In this document: one piece after another, positions 1-11,124 of the stretch
Numbering within the stretch: position 1 is the stretch's first letter
How the letters are laid out: each line of letters starts with the position of its first letter
Assembly (NCBI RefSeq): GCF_008728635.1
Contig: NZ_CP044285.1
Location: forward strand, 2,542,001 to 2,606,000
Direction of reading: 5' to 3'
DNA: 64,000 bases
Source of the DNA: Hymenobacter baengnokdamensis
Lineage (GTDB): Bacteria > Bacteroidota > Bacteroidia > Cytophagales > Hymenobacteraceae
Notes under the pieces: model-generated
Told to the model about the DNA's origin: nothing
Databases searched by the model: none
The model's input: only the letters and a program-made list of their open reading frames with translations
Translations under genes and position numbers: made by a program

Positions 1-1
1 C

Positions 2-877
2 GTGCAGGCATCGCCCGAGTACCGCCGCCTGCCCGAAGACGTGCTGAACATGTGGGCTAAAAACGACAAGGGGCAAATGGTGCCGTTCTCAGCCTTCATG
101 CACATCGTGAAGTCGCAGGGCGCCAACGAAATCAACCGGTACAATATGTACACCACGGCCTCCATCCGGGGTGGCGCGGCCGAGGGCTACAGCTCGGGTG
201 AAGCCATTAAGGCAGTGCAGGAAGTAGCCAAAGAGCTGCCGCACGGCTACGACATCGACTGGGGCGGCTTGTCGAAAGACGAGGTTTCGCGCGGCAACGA
301 GTCGACCGTTATTTTCATTGTCGTGCTGGTATTCGTGTACCTGGTGCTCGCCGCTCAGTACGAAAGCTTCCTGCTGCCGCTGGCCGTAATCTTCTCGCTG
401 GTAGCCGGGGTGTTCGGCTCGTTCCTGTTCATCAAGATGTTTGGCCTGGCCAACGACATCTACGCCCAGGTAGGCCTGGTAATGCTGGTGGGTCTGCTGG
501 GTAAGAACGCCGTACTTATCGTCGAGTTCGCGGCCCTGAAGCACGAAGAAGGCATGTCGGTGCGCGATGCAGCCATCGAAGGCGCCAAAGTGCGTTTCCG
601 GCCTATTCTGATGACGTCGTTTGCCTTCATCGCCGGCCTTATTCCGCTGGTGGTGGCTACCGGCGCGGGTGCTATCGGCAACCGCACCATCGGTAGCTCG
701 GCCTTGGGGGGTATGCTGTTTGGTACCGTGTTCGGGGTAATTATCATCCCTGGCCTGTATTACTTCTTCGGCACGCTGGCCGGCGACAACAAGCTGATTC
801 GGGATGAGAATGAGTCGCCGGTACTTGAAGGCGTAGAGCCCCGGATTAAAATTGAAGAAATGGAGCCTTATGCGTAA
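2..877 (+). CDS. RND efflux pump, inner-membrane permease (3' part)
   Basis: C-terminal ~290 residues of a roughly 1,050-residue HAE1/AcrB-type pump; the start lies left of the window. The visible part has the end of the last periplasmic porter/docking region and then the closing block of membrane helices. The stretch LVLAAQYESFLLPLAV and the later GLLGKNAVLIVEFA and FRPILMTSFAFIAGLIPLV are hallmark sequences of AcrB-family transporters. It would export drugs or other amphiphiles by proton exchange, together with a membrane-fusion protein (presumably upstream, not visible) and the outer-membrane channel directly downstream, whose ATG overlaps this gene by 8 bp. Family is certain; substrate is unknown. 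Confidence 0.93.
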   Translation: MQASPEYRRLPEDVLNMWAKNDKGQMVPFSAFMHIVKSQGANEINRYNMYTTASIRGGAAEGYSSGEAIKAVQEVAKELPHGYDIDWGGLSKDEVSRGNESTVIFIVVLVFVYLVLAAQYESFLLPLAVIFSLVAGVFGSFLFIKMFGLANDIYAQVGLVMLVGLLGKNAVLIVEFAALKHEEGMSVRDAAIEGAKVRFRPILMTSFAFIAGLIPLVVATGAGAIGNRTIGSSALGGMLFGTVFGVIIIPGLYYFFGTLAGDNKLIRDENESPVLEGVEPRIKIEEMEPYA

Positions 878-2306
878 CAGAAATTTAGTTAAAAGCCTGG
901 CTGCTGCTGGCCTGGCGCTGGCAGCAGCGGCTTGCAAAGTGCCGCAGTTTGCTGAGCGCAACGCGAGCCGCAGCCTGCCGGCCACCTACAGCAACAGCCC
1001 CCAGGATACGACCAGCACCGCTAAAGTGCGGTGGCAGGAGTTTTTTACCGACCCCGGCCTGAAAGCGCTGATTGATACCGCTCTGCAACACAATCAGGAG
1101 CTGAACATCACGCTGCAGGAAATCCAGATTGCCCGCAACGAGATACAGGCCCGCAAGGGGGAGTACCTGCCTTCCGTTTCGCTCGGGGCGCGCACCGCCC
1201 TCGACCGTACCAGTCGGTACACGATTCAGGGAGCTACGGAAGACCAAATCAACATTCGGCCCGACCGTCGGAATCCCGACCCGCTCGGCGATTTTCAACT
1301 GGGGGCCTTTGCCAGCTGGGAGGTCGATATCTGGCATAAGCTCCGCAACGCCCGCAAGTCGGCGGCTACCCGGTACCTGGCTTCCGTTGAAGGTAAAAAC
1401 TTCATGGTGACCAATCTGATTGCCGAGATTGCCACCTCGTATTATGAGCTGCTGGCCCTTGATAACCAGCTGCTTATTTTGCAGCAGAATATCGAGATTC
1501 AGCGCAATGCGCTGCAGGTGGTGCGCCAGGAAAAGGAATCGGCGCGGGTAACTGAGCTGGCCGTTAAACGCTTTGAAGCCCAGATACAAAACACCACCGC
1601 CCGGCAGTTCACCATTCAGCAGCGCATTACCGAAACCGAAAACCGGATTAACTTCCTGGTCGGCCGGTTTCCGCAGCCGGTGGTACGCAACGACCAGTCG
1701 TTTAATGATTTGGTGCCCAAAACCATTCAGGCTGGCGTGCCCGCCCAGCTATTGAGCAACCGCCCGGACATCCGGCAGGCCGAACAAAACCTGGTAGCCG
1801 CCAAGCTGGACGTGCAGATAGCCCGCGCCAACTTTTATCCTTCGCTGGGTATCGACGCGGGCGTGGGCTTTGAAGCTTTCAAGCCGGGCCTGCTGTTCAC
1901 CACGCCCGGCTCCCTGCTCTATTCGCTGGCCGGCGACCTGTCCGCTCCCCTGATTAACCGCAACGGCATTAAGGCGCTATATGCCAGTGCCAATGCCCTC
2001 CAGCTCCAAGCTGTGTACAATTACGAGCGCACGGTGCTCAACGCGTACATTGAGGTAGCCAATCAGCTCTCAAATATCGGCAACCTCGAAAAAAGCTACG
2101 ACGCGAAGCTGAAAGAAGTGCAGACGCTTAACCAATCCATCCGGATTTCAAACAGCCTCTTCAAGTCGGTGCGCGCCGACTACACCGAAGTGCTGTTCAC
2201 CCAGCGCGATGCCTTGGAATCTAAATTCGACCTGACCGAAACCAAGATGCAGCAGCTCAATGCCACCGTTAATATCTACCGCGCCCTGGGCGGCGGCTGG
2301 AATTAG
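870..2306 (+). CDS. RND efflux outer-membrane channel lipoprotein (OprM/NodT/TolC family)
   Basis: 478-residue outer-membrane factor. The ATG at 870 overlaps the end of the pump gene by 8 bp and gives a clean lipoprotein signal (LALAAAAC), so I prefer it to the TTG at 852. The protein has the two OEP repeats typical of NodT-family channels, including QIARNEIQARKGEYLPSVSL in the first half and LLSNRPDIRQAEQNLVAAKL with ANFYPSLGID in the second. It should form the trimeric outer-membrane exit duct of the tripartite pump. It is the last gene of the efflux operon: a strong terminator follows about 20 bp after the stop. Confidence 0.94.
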   Translation: MRNRNLVKSLAAAGLALAAAACKVPQFAERNASRSLPATYSNSPQDTTSTAKVRWQEFFTDPGLKALIDTALQHNQELNITLQEIQIARNEIQARKGEYLPSVSLGARTALDRTSRYTIQGATEDQINIRPDRRNPDPLGDFQLGAFASWEVDIWHKLRNARKSAATRYLASVEGKNFMVTNLIAEIATSYYELLALDNQLLILQQNIEIQRNALQVVRQEKESARVTELAVKRFEAQIQNTTARQFTIQQRITETENRINFLVGRFPQPVVRNDQSFNDLVPKTIQAGVPAQLLSNRPDIRQAEQNLVAAKLDVQIARANFYPSLGIDAGVGFEAFKPGLLFTTPGSLLYSLAGDLSAPLINRNGIKALYASANALQLQAVYNYERTVLNAYIEVANQLSNIGNLEKSYDAKLKEVQTLNQSIRISNSLFKSVRADYTEVLFTQRDALESKFDLTETKMQQLNATVNIYRALGGGWN

Positions 2307-2327
2307 CCCGTAAAAAGCAGCAGCTCC

Positions 2328-2377
2328 AAAGCCCGGTAGAACAAGATGCCCAGGCATGGCGTTCTACCGGGCTTTTT
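2328..2377 (+). terminator. Rho-independent terminator of the efflux operon
   Basis: Perfect inverted repeat AAAGCCCGGTAGAAC / GTTCTACCGGGCTTT around an 18-nt loop, followed by a T-run. It begins about 20 bp after the stop of the outer-membrane channel gene. Confidence 0.85.
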
Positions 2378-2422
2378 GCGTGCTAGATATTAAGAATATA
2401 TGCTATATTATGAATCTGCAAG

Positions 2423-2668
2423 CACTGGCGCGAGTTTAGGCGAAGCCGTAACTCGTGCCGATTACACTGTGGAGGTTGTACCTCCACTGCCGCGCCAGCG
2501 GCAAGGCGGAACTGCGCCGCCAGCGTTGTTCGGCTCGTTCTGTGGCAGCACTCTGTTTAGCGCAGCCGTGCTATGCTTTATAGCGTCGTTCGGCTAGCTC
2601 GTTCTGTGGGCGGCACAGCCTCCCCCGAAAATAGACACGAGTCACGCTGCGCTAAACTCGCGCCAGTG
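2423..2668. repeat. MITE-like element with 17-bp perfect terminal inverted repeats
   Basis: CACTGGCGCGAGTTTAG at 2423-2439 is matched exactly by its reverse complement at 2652-2668. A second inner pair, ACTCGTG (2451) and CACGAGT (2636), lies inside. The ~246-bp interior has no convincing gene but contains small palindromes (GGAGGT-TGT-ACCTCC) and two copies of a GTTCGGCT...CTCGTTCTGTGG phrase. It looks like a non-autonomous transposable element or a foldback relic. I could not identify a transposase family or a target-site duplication. Confidence 0.5.
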
Positions 2669-2720
2669 GGGGCGATGAGGCAGGCGGTGAATAGGCGGCT
2701 GAATTAGTGCCAGCCCATCC

Positions 2721-2754
2721 AAAAACAGCCCCGTGGCTATACGGGGCTGTTTTT
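2721..2754. terminator. Terminator-type hairpin
   Basis: Perfect 14-bp stem AAAAACAGCCCCGT / ACGGGGCTGTTTTT with a 6-nt loop, A-run on one side and T-run on the other, so it can work in either direction. It sits in the ~730-bp gap between the efflux operon and icd. Apart from this hairpin, the inverted-repeat element and the icd terminator, I see no gene in 2378-3038. Confidence 0.7.
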
Positions 2755-2976
2755 GTCTATAATAGGCAAGGGCGGCGAAACGCATAGCCTTGCGGCCCCA
2801 TTGTCTCCTAACGTCCAAGACGACCGCCCCGCTACTGCAAAACTACGCTACTGACCTTGTTTTAGCTGCTGGTGTTCACTCGTCTATCATTGCCATAATC
2901 AAAAGACAAGAAAGCAGCGAAGCAACGCTTATCTGCACCAGGCTTTTATGAAATGTATGCATAGTGCGAAAAGCAA

Positions 2977-3013
2977 AACCCCCACGCCAGTCTTTCAGCC
3001 AACGCGGGGGTTA
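2977..3013 (-). terminator. Probable terminator of icd
   Basis: A-rich/T-rich flanked hairpin AACCCCC...GGGGGTT with an imperfect inner stem (ACG against CGC), starting 26 bp beyond the icd stop codon on the minus strand. Confidence 0.6.
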
Positions 3014-3038
3014 TTAAAAATTGGCGATTGCCAAGCTA

Positions 3039-4304
3039 CTACATATTCTTGATAATCTCGTCGCCAAACTCGCTCGTTTTGAGCAGTGTAGCGCCTTCCA
3101 TCTGGCGCTCGAAGTCGTAGGTGACGCGCTTGCTTTCGATGGCGGCTTCGAGGCCCTTGTTGATGAGGGCGGCGGCTTCTTTCCAGCCCAGGTGTTCCAG
3201 CATCATCACGCCCGAGAGGATAACCGAGCCGGGGTTCACCTTGTCCTGGTTGGCGTACTTGGGCGCGGTGCCGTGGGTAGCCTCAAAGATGGCGTGGCCG
3301 GTGAGGTAGTTGATATTGGCACCCGGCGCGATGCCGATACCGCCCACGATGGCGGCCAGCGCATCGGAGATGTAGTCGCCATTCAGGTTCAGCGTTGCTA
3401 CTACCGAGTAATCGGCGGGGCGCAGCAAAATCTGCTGCAGGAAGGCATCGGCGATGCTGTCCTTGATGATGAGCTTACCCTGGTCCTGGGCTTGCTTCTG
3501 CAGGGCATCGGCCACGGCCACGCCTTGCTTAGCCACGATTTTATCGTACTGCGCCCAGGTAAATACCTTGGCCCCAAACTCCTTCTCGGCCAGCTCGTAG
3601 CCCCAGGTTTTGAACGCGCCCTCGGTGAATTTCATGATGTTGCCCTTGTGCACCAGCGTTACCGACGGCAGCTTGTGCTCGAGGGCATACTTGATGGCGG
3701 CGCGCACGAGGCGCTCGGTGCCTTCCTTGCTCACCGGCTTGATGCCAAACGACGACGACTCGGGGAAGCGAATCTTCTTCACGCCCATCTCGTCTTGCAG
3801 GAATTCGAGCATCTTCTGGGCCTGCGGCGTGCCGTTCATGTACTCGATGCCGGCATAGATGTCTTCCGTGTTTTCACGGAAGATAACCATGTTGGTCAGC
3901 TCGGGGTGCTTCACGGGCGAGGGCACGCCGTCGTAGTAGCGCACGGGGCGCACGCAGGCGTACAAATCCAGCTCCTGGCGCAGGGCCACGTTCAGCGAGC
4001 GAATGCCGCCGCCTACCGGCGTTGTGAGTGGGCCTTTGATGCCTACCAGGTAGTCGCGGAAGGCTTCGAGCGTTTCAGCCGGCAGCCAGTTATTCAGTTG
4101 CTTAAAGGCTTTCTCACCGGCCAGCACTTCTTTCCACACCAGCTTCTTCTTGCCGCCGTAGGCTTTTTCTACCGCGGCATCGAATACGCGCTGCGAGGCC
4201 CGCCAGATGTCCGGACCCGTGCCGTCGCCCTCGATGTAGGGGATGGTCGGTTGGTCGGGTACAGTCAGCTTGCCATTCTTAATGGTGATTTTTTGCTCTG
4301 CCAT
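3039..4304 (-). CDS. icd: NADP-dependent isocitrate dehydrogenase
   Basis: 421 residues, the normal length of the dimeric E. coli-type enzyme. It oxidatively decarboxylates isocitrate to 2-oxoglutarate in the TCA cycle, making NADPH in the cytoplasm. The N-terminal [14 protein letters not shown], the substrate loop [13 protein letters not shown] (the serine corresponds to the one phosphorylated by AceK in E. coli), the Arg-rich block [28 protein letters not shown] and the C-terminal [10 protein letters not shown] nucleotide-binding segment are all present. Transcribed alone: 133 bp separate it from the M16 peptidase upstream and a hairpin follows the stop. Confidence 0.97.
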   Translation of the reverse strand: MAEQKITIKNGKLTVPDQPTIPYIEGDGTGPDIWRASQRVFDAAVEKAYGGKKKLVWKEVLAGEKAFKQLNNWLPAETLEAFRDYLVGIKGPLTTPVGGGIRSLNVALRQELDLYACVRPVRYYDGVPSPVKHPELTNMVIFRENTEDIYAGIEYMNGTPQAQKMLEFLQDEMGVKKIRFPESSSFGIKPVSKEGTERLVRAAIKYALEHKLPSVTLVHKGNIMKFTEGAFKTWGYELAEKEFGAKVFTWAQYDKIVAKQGVAVADALQKQAQDQGKLIIKDSIADAFLQQILLRPADYSVVATLNLNGDYISDALAAIVGGIGIAPGANINYLTGHAIFEATHGTAPKYANQDKVNPGSVILSGVMMLEHLGWKEAAALINKGLEAAIESKRVTYDFERQMEGATLLKTSEFGDEIIKNM

Positions 4305-4437
4305 GAGGAAAAAGGTTGTCTAATATTCTGTTGTCAGGTTCAGGTGGGAAGTCTTGTTTGGTGCTAGTGTTGCCAGCGGCTGGCCCCGCCTGTCATTGCT
4401 TCGTGTTGTGCCCAATAACAGGCGGTATTCTTTGAAA

Positions 4438-7407
4438 TCAATACCCAAAAATCTCTTTCAGGGTAAGCTGCTGGACGGTGCCGTACTTGGCCAGCTCCTT
4501 GAAATTCAGCCGGTCTTTGGAGCCGATAACCAGGATAACCTGGTTTTGGCCCCGAATTTTAGCCTGCTGAAATTTCTGCAATTCGGCAAACGTCATGTTT
4601 TGGGTTTGGTCGTACACGTCGCGGCGCAGGTCGTAGTCGAGGCCTAGCCGGCGGGCGCGCTCGTAGCTGAGTAGCACACCTTCGTGGGTAATGCGGTCGG
4701 TGGCGATGCTGTTGCGGATGCTCTGCTTAGCGATGGCTAGGTTGGCATCGGCCAGGGGCATGTCGGTGAGCAAGCCTTCCATGCCGGCCATGGCCTCGGG
4801 CAGCTTGTCGCTCTGCGTGCCGATGTAGCTGAGGATGTAGTTGGAGCGGCCCGTCTTGTCGGCGTTCGCGTAGCGCGACATGGCCGAATAGGCCAACGCC
4901 TTGCTCTCGCGCAAATCCTGAAACACGATGCTGCCCATGCCGCCGCCGAAGTACTCGTTGTAGAGCGCCACGGTGGGCGCCATTGTGCGGTCGTAGATAT
5001 CGCCCTTGGTCAGAAACAGGATTTCAGCCTGCACCATCTTGTAATCGACCCAATAGACTTTTTTCTCCTTCAAAGGTTGCTCGGCAAAGTCTTTAGCGGG
5101 TGGGGTAGGCTTGAGGGTAGCGGGCGTAAGGTGCTCATAACGTACCACATTCGTAATGCTGGCAATCTCGCGCGGCCCATAATACAGCACCCGATGCTGG
5201 TACGTCGGCAGCGATTTCAGCAGCGCCGTCAACTGCTCCGGCTTTAGTGCTTTCAACTGCGCCTCGGGCACATTATTGGTAAACGGATTGCGTGGGCCAT
5301 ACTTGGCGTAGCTTAGCATGGCCTGATTTAGAATCACTGCCTTGTTGAGCTTGGCATCCTGGCGCTGCTTCAAAATACCGGCTACCTGGTTTTTGAGGGC
5401 CGCCGCGTCGGGCCGCGGGTTGTTGAGCAGCTGCTCAAACAGCGTCATGGCCGGCTCCAGGTTGCTATCGAGCCCGCTGAGGCTGATAAGCACGCGGTCC
5501 TGGCTGCTGCTAACGGCAAACGAGCAGCCCAGCTTGTAAAACTCCTGCTGCAATTGCGCCGCCGAGTACTGGCCGGTGCCCAGGTACTGCAGGTAGTCCG
5601 TGGCTACGTCGAGCAGCGGATTATTATTGTTGCCGAGGTCGATAGCATAGAACAGGCTGAATAGTCCGTTTTCGCTATTCTTCGTGTAGTAGAGCGGCAG
5701 GCCGGGCTTTATTTCAGCCGTTTGAATGTCCTTCTTGTAATCCACAAACACCGGCTTTAATTCAGTGCTGGGCAGCTTCGCTATCTCCGTGTAGTAGGCC
5801 GACGCCGCGTCGCGGTTGGCCGGCACCGGCGTGATGGCCGGCTTCACCACCTTCACCTTATTTGAGTCTTGGCCGGTGCGCTTAAATACGGTTACGTAGT
5901 TCTGGCTGTAGTTGTCGTTGGCAAACTTAATGACTTCGGCCTTCGTGATGGTGGCAAAGTCCTCGTTTTGCTTGAGGTAGTCGGCCCAGCTCACGCGCTC
6001 GATAAACGATTCGTAGAGCGCCGAGGCGCGGGCCTCGTTGCTCTCGTAGCTCTTGGTGCGCGTCAGCTTGTCGTTGTTGACGATGGCCGGAATAAGCCAG
6101 TCAGGAAAGTCGCCGCGCTTCACCTTTTCCAGCTCGCCCAGTAGTAGTGTACGGACCTCTTCCAGCTTCTGGCCCTGGCGCGGCGTGCCGTAGAGCACGT
6201 GCGTCGAGTAGTCGTCGTTGAGGTCGGCAAAAGTGGCCGAATTCAGCACCCGCTGCTGCTGGTTCAGGTCGAGGTCGACCAGTCCGGCCTGGCCGTTGGT
6301 CAGGATTTTATCCAGCATCCGCAGGCGCAGGGCGTCGCGGGTGGCCTTGCCGGGCAGGCGGTAGCCCAGCATCACGTTTTCCGACTGCGGCCCGATTACC
6401 TCCTTCACGATGGGGGCAGTTATTGGCTTCTCCACCGGCGCAACAAACGTCGGTACCGGCTTGCTCTTCAGGTCACCGAAATACTTGTCAATCAGCCGGA
6501 TGGTCTGGTCGTAATCCAAATCGCCGCTCAGGCAGAGGGCGATATTATTCGGCACGTAATACTGGCCGAAGTATTTCTTAATCTCGGTTATCGACGGGTT
6601 TTGCAGGTGCTCAATTGTGCCAATGGTGGTTTGGGTACCGTACGGATGAGTAGGGTAGAGGCTGGCGTTCAGCGCCTCAAACTCCTTGTTGAAGTCGGAG
6701 TCCAGGCCCCGGTTCTTTTCCTCGTACACCGCCTCCAGCTCGGTGTGAAACAGGCGCGGCACCATTTCCTGGAAGCGCTCGCTTTGTACGGCCGCCCACT
6801 TTTCGAGCTGGTTGCTCGGGATATCCTCCTGGTAAACAGTTTCTTCGTTCGAAGTATGCGCGTTCGAGCCCTTCGAGCCGATGCTGCCCATGAGCTTGTC
6901 GTACTCGTTGGGCACGGCGTAGCGCGCCGCCACCCCCGAGATAGAGTCAATCTGATGGTAGGTGCGCTTGCGGGCCACTGGGTCGTTGCGCTCGCCGCGG
7001 TACGTTTCGTACAGGGCCTCAATCTTATCCAACTCCGGCTTTTCCTTGCTCCAGTCTTTGGTGCCGAGCCGCGAAGTACCTTTAAACACCATGTGCTCGA
7101 GGTAGTGCGCCAGGCCGGTGGCGGCAGCAGGGTCGTTTTTGGAGCCGGCGCGCACTGCTATATACGTTTGGATACGCGGCGCATTCTTGTAGTCAGACAG
7201 GTAGACCGTGAGGCCATTATCGAGCTTGTACACGCGCACGCCCAGCGGGTCGTTGGGCGCGGTTTCGTAGCGGTATTCCCTGGGGGCCGTTGGCACCGAA
7301 GCCGGAGCAACCGCCGCGGCCATCACGGCAGGCTTGCTCGATTGACACTGGGTGGTCAGGCCCAGCGCTGCCAGGGCAGGCAGCAGAAGCAGCAACGGTC
7401 TTTTCAC
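4438..7407 (-). CDS. M16 family zinc metallopeptidase (two-domain, exported)
   Basis: About 989 residues from the GTG at 7407; in-frame ATGs at 7491 and 7464 would add up to 28 residues, but a TACCTTTG -7 box (7448-7455) lies inside that extension. From the GTG the protein begins with a hydrophobic export signal (PLLLLLPALAALGL) and a possible, atypical lipobox (TTQC). The inverted zinc motif HYLEH sits near residue 101 within GLAHYLEHMVFKGT, with the downstream Glu in EAVYEEKNRGLD. A second M16-like half follows. Family members degrade peptides in the periplasm or at the outer membrane. Stands alone. Confidence 0.93.
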   Translation of the reverse strand: MKRPLLLLLPALAALGLTTQCQSSKPAVMAAAVAPASVPTAPREYRYETAPNDPLGVRVYKLDNGLTVYLSDYKNAPRIQTYIAVRAGSKNDPAAATGLAHYLEHMVFKGTSRLGTKDWSKEKPELDKIEALYETYRGERNDPVARKRTYHQIDSISGVAARYAVPNEYDKLMGSIGSKGSNAHTSNEETVYQEDIPSNQLEKWAAVQSERFQEMVPRLFHTELEAVYEEKNRGLDSDFNKEFEALNASLYPTHPYGTQTTIGTIEHLQNPSITEIKKYFGQYYVPNNIALCLSGDLDYDQTIRLIDKYFGDLKSKPVPTFVAPVEKPITAPIVKEVIGPQSENVMLGYRLPGKATRDALRLRMLDKILTNGQAGLVDLDLNQQQRVLNSATFADLNDDYSTHVLYGTPRQGQKLEEVRTLLLGELEKVKRGDFPDWLIPAIVNNDKLTRTKSYESNEARASALYESFIERVSWADYLKQNEDFATITKAEVIKFANDNYSQNYVTVFKRTGQDSNKVKVVKPAITPVPANRDAASAYYTEIAKLPSTELKPVFVDYKKDIQTAEIKPGLPLYYTKNSENGLFSLFYAIDLGNNNNPLLDVATDYLQYLGTGQYSAAQLQQEFYKLGCSFAVSSSQDRVLISLSGLDSNLEPAMTLFEQLLNNPRPDAAALKNQVAGILKQRQDAKLNKAVILNQAMLSYAKYGPRNPFTNNVPEAQLKALKPEQLTALLKSLPTYQHRVLYYGPREIASITNVVRYEHLTPATLKPTPPAKDFAEQPLKEKKVYWVDYKMVQAEILFLTKGDIYDRTMAPTVALYNEYFGGGMGSIVFQDLRESKALAYSAMSRYANADKTGRSNYILSYIGTQSDKLPEAMAGMEGLLTDMPLADANLAIAKQSIRNSIATDRITHEGVLLSYERARRLGLDYDLRRDVYDQTQNMTFAELQKFQQAKIRGQNQVILVIGSKDRLNFKELAKYGTVQQLTLKEIFGY

Positions 7408-7447
7408 AAACTTACCAGTCAGAGCGCGGGGGATTTTAATAGGGGCA

Positions 7448-7455
7448 CAAAGGTA
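7448..7455 (-). promoter_or_regulatory. -7 promoter box of the M16 peptidase
   Basis: Reads TACCTTTG on the minus strand, an exact match to the Bacteroidota -7 consensus TAnnTTTG. It lies about 40 bp upstream of the GTG at 7407. No well-spaced -33 TTTG is visible; the nearest is 24 bp upstream. The box decides the start choice for the peptidase. Confidence 0.5.
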
Positions 7456-7632
7456 GAAGTTCATGCGGGGAATAAAAAACAAAAATTTCACTTGTAATGG
7501 GTTACCTTTTAGGCGCTGCTTAAGCTATTATCAGCTTAAAAGACACACATTTGCAAAAATGATGGGCTTGGGATAAAGCAAACGTGCCACCGTTTCGTCT
7601 GGTAAGTCATTTTTTAACCAAGACCCTTTTTC

Positions 7633-8451
7633 ATGGCTCAGACAGTTTTCATAACTGGAACTTCGACCGGTATCGGCGCGGCCACCGTTCGGCTTTTTGC
7701 TGCGCACGGCTGGCAAGTGGCCGCTACCATGCGCAACCCCGCCGACGCGAAGTTTGACGGCCTGGCCGGCGTGCGGGTGTATGCCCTCGACGTAACCGAC
7801 CCGGCTTCCGTGAAGCAGGCAGTGGCGCAGGCCCAGCACGATTTTGGCCGCCTCGATGTGCTCATCAACAACGCTGGCTATGGCTTGGTGGGGCCTTTTG
7901 AAACCGCGACCTATGCCCAGATTCAGCAGCAGTTTGCCACCAATATGTTTGGCGTATTTGCCGTTACGCAGGCCGTGCTGCCCGGTATGCGGGCGCAGCA
8001 GGCCGGTGTCATCATCACTATTACCTCGGTGGGTGGGCGCACGGCGTTTCCTATGAACTCGCTCTACCACGCCACCAAGTTCGGGCTCGATGGCTTTTCG
8101 GAGTCGCTCTGGTACGAGCTGGCTCCCTTTGGGATTCAGGTGAAAGTAGTAGCGCCGGGCGGCGTGGCTACTGACTTTGCCGGCCGCTCGCTGCACATGA
8201 CCGCCGACCCTGCCGACGAAGCTAACCCCTACGCCGGGCAGATGCGTGCCGTGCTCGATGCCTTTAGCAGCCGGGGCGGGGCCGCCTCGCAGCCCGAGCA
8301 GATTGCTGAGGTTATCTACGAAGCTGCCACCGATGGTAAAGCGCAGTTGCGCTACATTGCCGGGGCCGATGCCCAGGGGTTATTGGGGGCAAAGGCCCAG
8401 ATGGCCGAAGCCGATTTTATGAAAATGATTCAGCAAAATTTCGGCGTGTAA
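7633..8451 (+). CDS. SDR family NAD(P)-dependent oxidoreductase
   Basis: 272 residues, classical short-chain dehydrogenase. Glycine-rich cofactor motif TGTSTGIG near residue 9, NNAGYG near residue 80, catalytic serine in TITSVGGRTAF, and catalytic YHATK with Tyr and Lys present. The C-terminus resembles the 17-beta-HSD-like SDRs common in Bacteroidota. Substrate cannot be told. Monocistronic; ends at a very long hairpin shared with the convergent helicase gene. Confidence 0.9.
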   Translation: MAQTVFITGTSTGIGAATVRLFAAHGWQVAATMRNPADAKFDGLAGVRVYALDVTDPASVKQAVAQAQHDFGRLDVLINNAGYGLVGPFETATYAQIQQQFATNMFGVFAVTQAVLPGMRAQQAGVIITITSVGGRTAFPMNSLYHATKFGLDGFSESLWYELAPFGIQVKVVAPGGVATDFAGRSLHMTADPADEANPYAGQMRAVLDAFSSRGGAASQPEQIAEVIYEAATDGKAQLRYIAGADAQGLLGAKAQMAEADFMKMIQQNFGV

Positions 8452-8458
8452 AAAGGTC

Positions 8459-8530
8459 GCCGCCATAAGAAAAGCCTTCGCGCATGCGGCTGATAAAGCA
8501 AGCATGCGCGAAGGCTTTTCTTATGGCGGC
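8459..8530. terminator. Bidirectional terminator with 29-bp perfect stem
   Basis: Arms 8459-8487 and 8502-8530 are exact reverse complements (GCCGCCATAAGAAAAGCC... and ...GGCTTTTCTTATGGCGGC) around a 14-nt loop. It lies between the convergent SDR and helicase genes. The inner AAAAGCC/GGCTTTT part gives a U-tract on either transcript. Confidence 0.85.
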
Positions 8531-8537
8531 CAGCGTA

Positions 8538-10196
<1,659 letters not shown>

Positions 10197-10268
10197 AGGT
10201 TCAGCGAATGAAGTGAATAAAAGGGGCTGACCTTATATTTCCCGGTCAGCAAACCGCTTGATTTAGAA

Positions 10269-10276
10269 CAAAGGTA
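10269..10276 (-). promoter_or_regulatory. -7 promoter box of the DEAD-box helicase
   Basis: TACCTTTG on the minus strand, an exact TAnnTTTG match, about 70 bp upstream of the helicase ATG. On the opposite strand TACCTTCG (10303-10310) sits just before the methyltransferase ATG at 10316, so the short divergent gap may hold both promoters. No clear -33 boxes. Confidence 0.45.
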
Positions 10277-10315
10277 AGCCAGATAAGTGCCCGGCTGGCG
10301 GCTACCTTCGCGGGC

Positions 10316-11056
10316 ATGTCCCTCGACCGTTTTTCGACCCAAGCCGCGCAGTACGCCCGCTACCGCATTGACTATCCGCCCGAACTCTACGACTGGCTGC
10401 TGCCGCAGGTGCCCAACCGCCTGCGCGCCTGGGACTGTGCCACCGGCAACGGCCAGGTGGCCGTGGTACTGGCCCGGTACTTTCGTGATGTTGAGGCCAC
10501 CGACCTTAGTGCCAGCCAGCTGGCCGAGGCCACCGAGCGGCCCAATATACACTACCAGGTAGCCACGGCCGAGCATACGCCCTTTCCCGACGACCACTTC
10601 GACCTCATCACGGTGGCGCAGGCCGTGCATTGGTTCGACCACGCGGCCTACCACCGTGAGGTGCGCCGCGTGGCCGGCCCCGGCACCGTGCTGGCCGAGT
10701 GGGGCTACCAGTTTTGTCACACCGACCACGCTGCCCTCAACCGCGTGCTCAACCATTTTCATGAGGAAACCTCGGGGCCTTACTGGGATGCCAACCGCCA
10801 GCATATTACCGACGAGTATGCCCGCATTCCCTTTCCGTTTGCCCGCGTGCGCCAGGCCCGTTTTGCCGCGATAAAGCGCTGGAAAATAGACGATATGCTG
10901 GGGTATCTGCGCAGCTGGTCGGCCACCGCCAACTATGCCCGGCAGCACGGCGGGGCCGATATGGTGGCGCTGGTGGCTGCTGAGCTGACCCGGCTGTGGG
11001 GCGAAGGCGAGCGCGAGGTAGTATTCCCGATTTTTGCGCGAGCCGGCATAATATAG
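10316..11056 (+). CDS. Class I SAM-dependent methyltransferase
   Basis: 246 residues of the Methyltransf_11/25 type. SAM-binding motif I is AWDCATGNGQVAVVLA near residue 39; the acidic residue of motif II is in VEATDLSASQ; the post-motif DDHFDLITVAQAVHWFD follows near residue 98. The substrate is unknown; relatives are often annotated as generic or trans-aconitate-like methyltransferases. Divergent from the helicase. A TACCTTCG box ends only 5 bp before the ATG, so translation may be leaderless. Confidence 0.9.
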   Translation: MSLDRFSTQAAQYARYRIDYPPELYDWLLPQVPNRLRAWDCATGNGQVAVVLARYFRDVEATDLSASQLAEATERPNIHYQVATAEHTPFPDDHFDLITVAQAVHWFDHAAYHREVRRVAGPGTVLAEWGYQFCHTDHAALNRVLNHFHEETSGPYWDANRQHITDEYARIPFPFARVRQARFAAIKRWKIDDMLGYLRSWSATANYARQHGGADMVALVAAELTRLWGEGEREVVFPIFARAGII

Positions 11057-11124
11057 TATTTTTTATATATGTAATGCCAATCGCTTGCCCGGCGATGTAC
11101 GCGACCTAACTAAGCAATTAACAG

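Noticed and set aside
89..985. Long minus-strand frame opposite the efflux genes
   Set aside because: Shadow of the RND permease and channel genes; no signal, motif or plausible composition.
2400..2597. 65-codon frame inside the inverted-repeat element
   Set aside because: Falls across the repeat arms and small palindromes, with no protein-like features.
3021..4367. 448-codon plus-strand frame over icd
   Set aside because: Antisense shadow of a certain gene; GC-rich codons leave the opposite strand open.
6199..7497. 432-codon plus-strand frame over the M16 peptidase
   Set aside because: Antisense shadow in a GC-rich gene.
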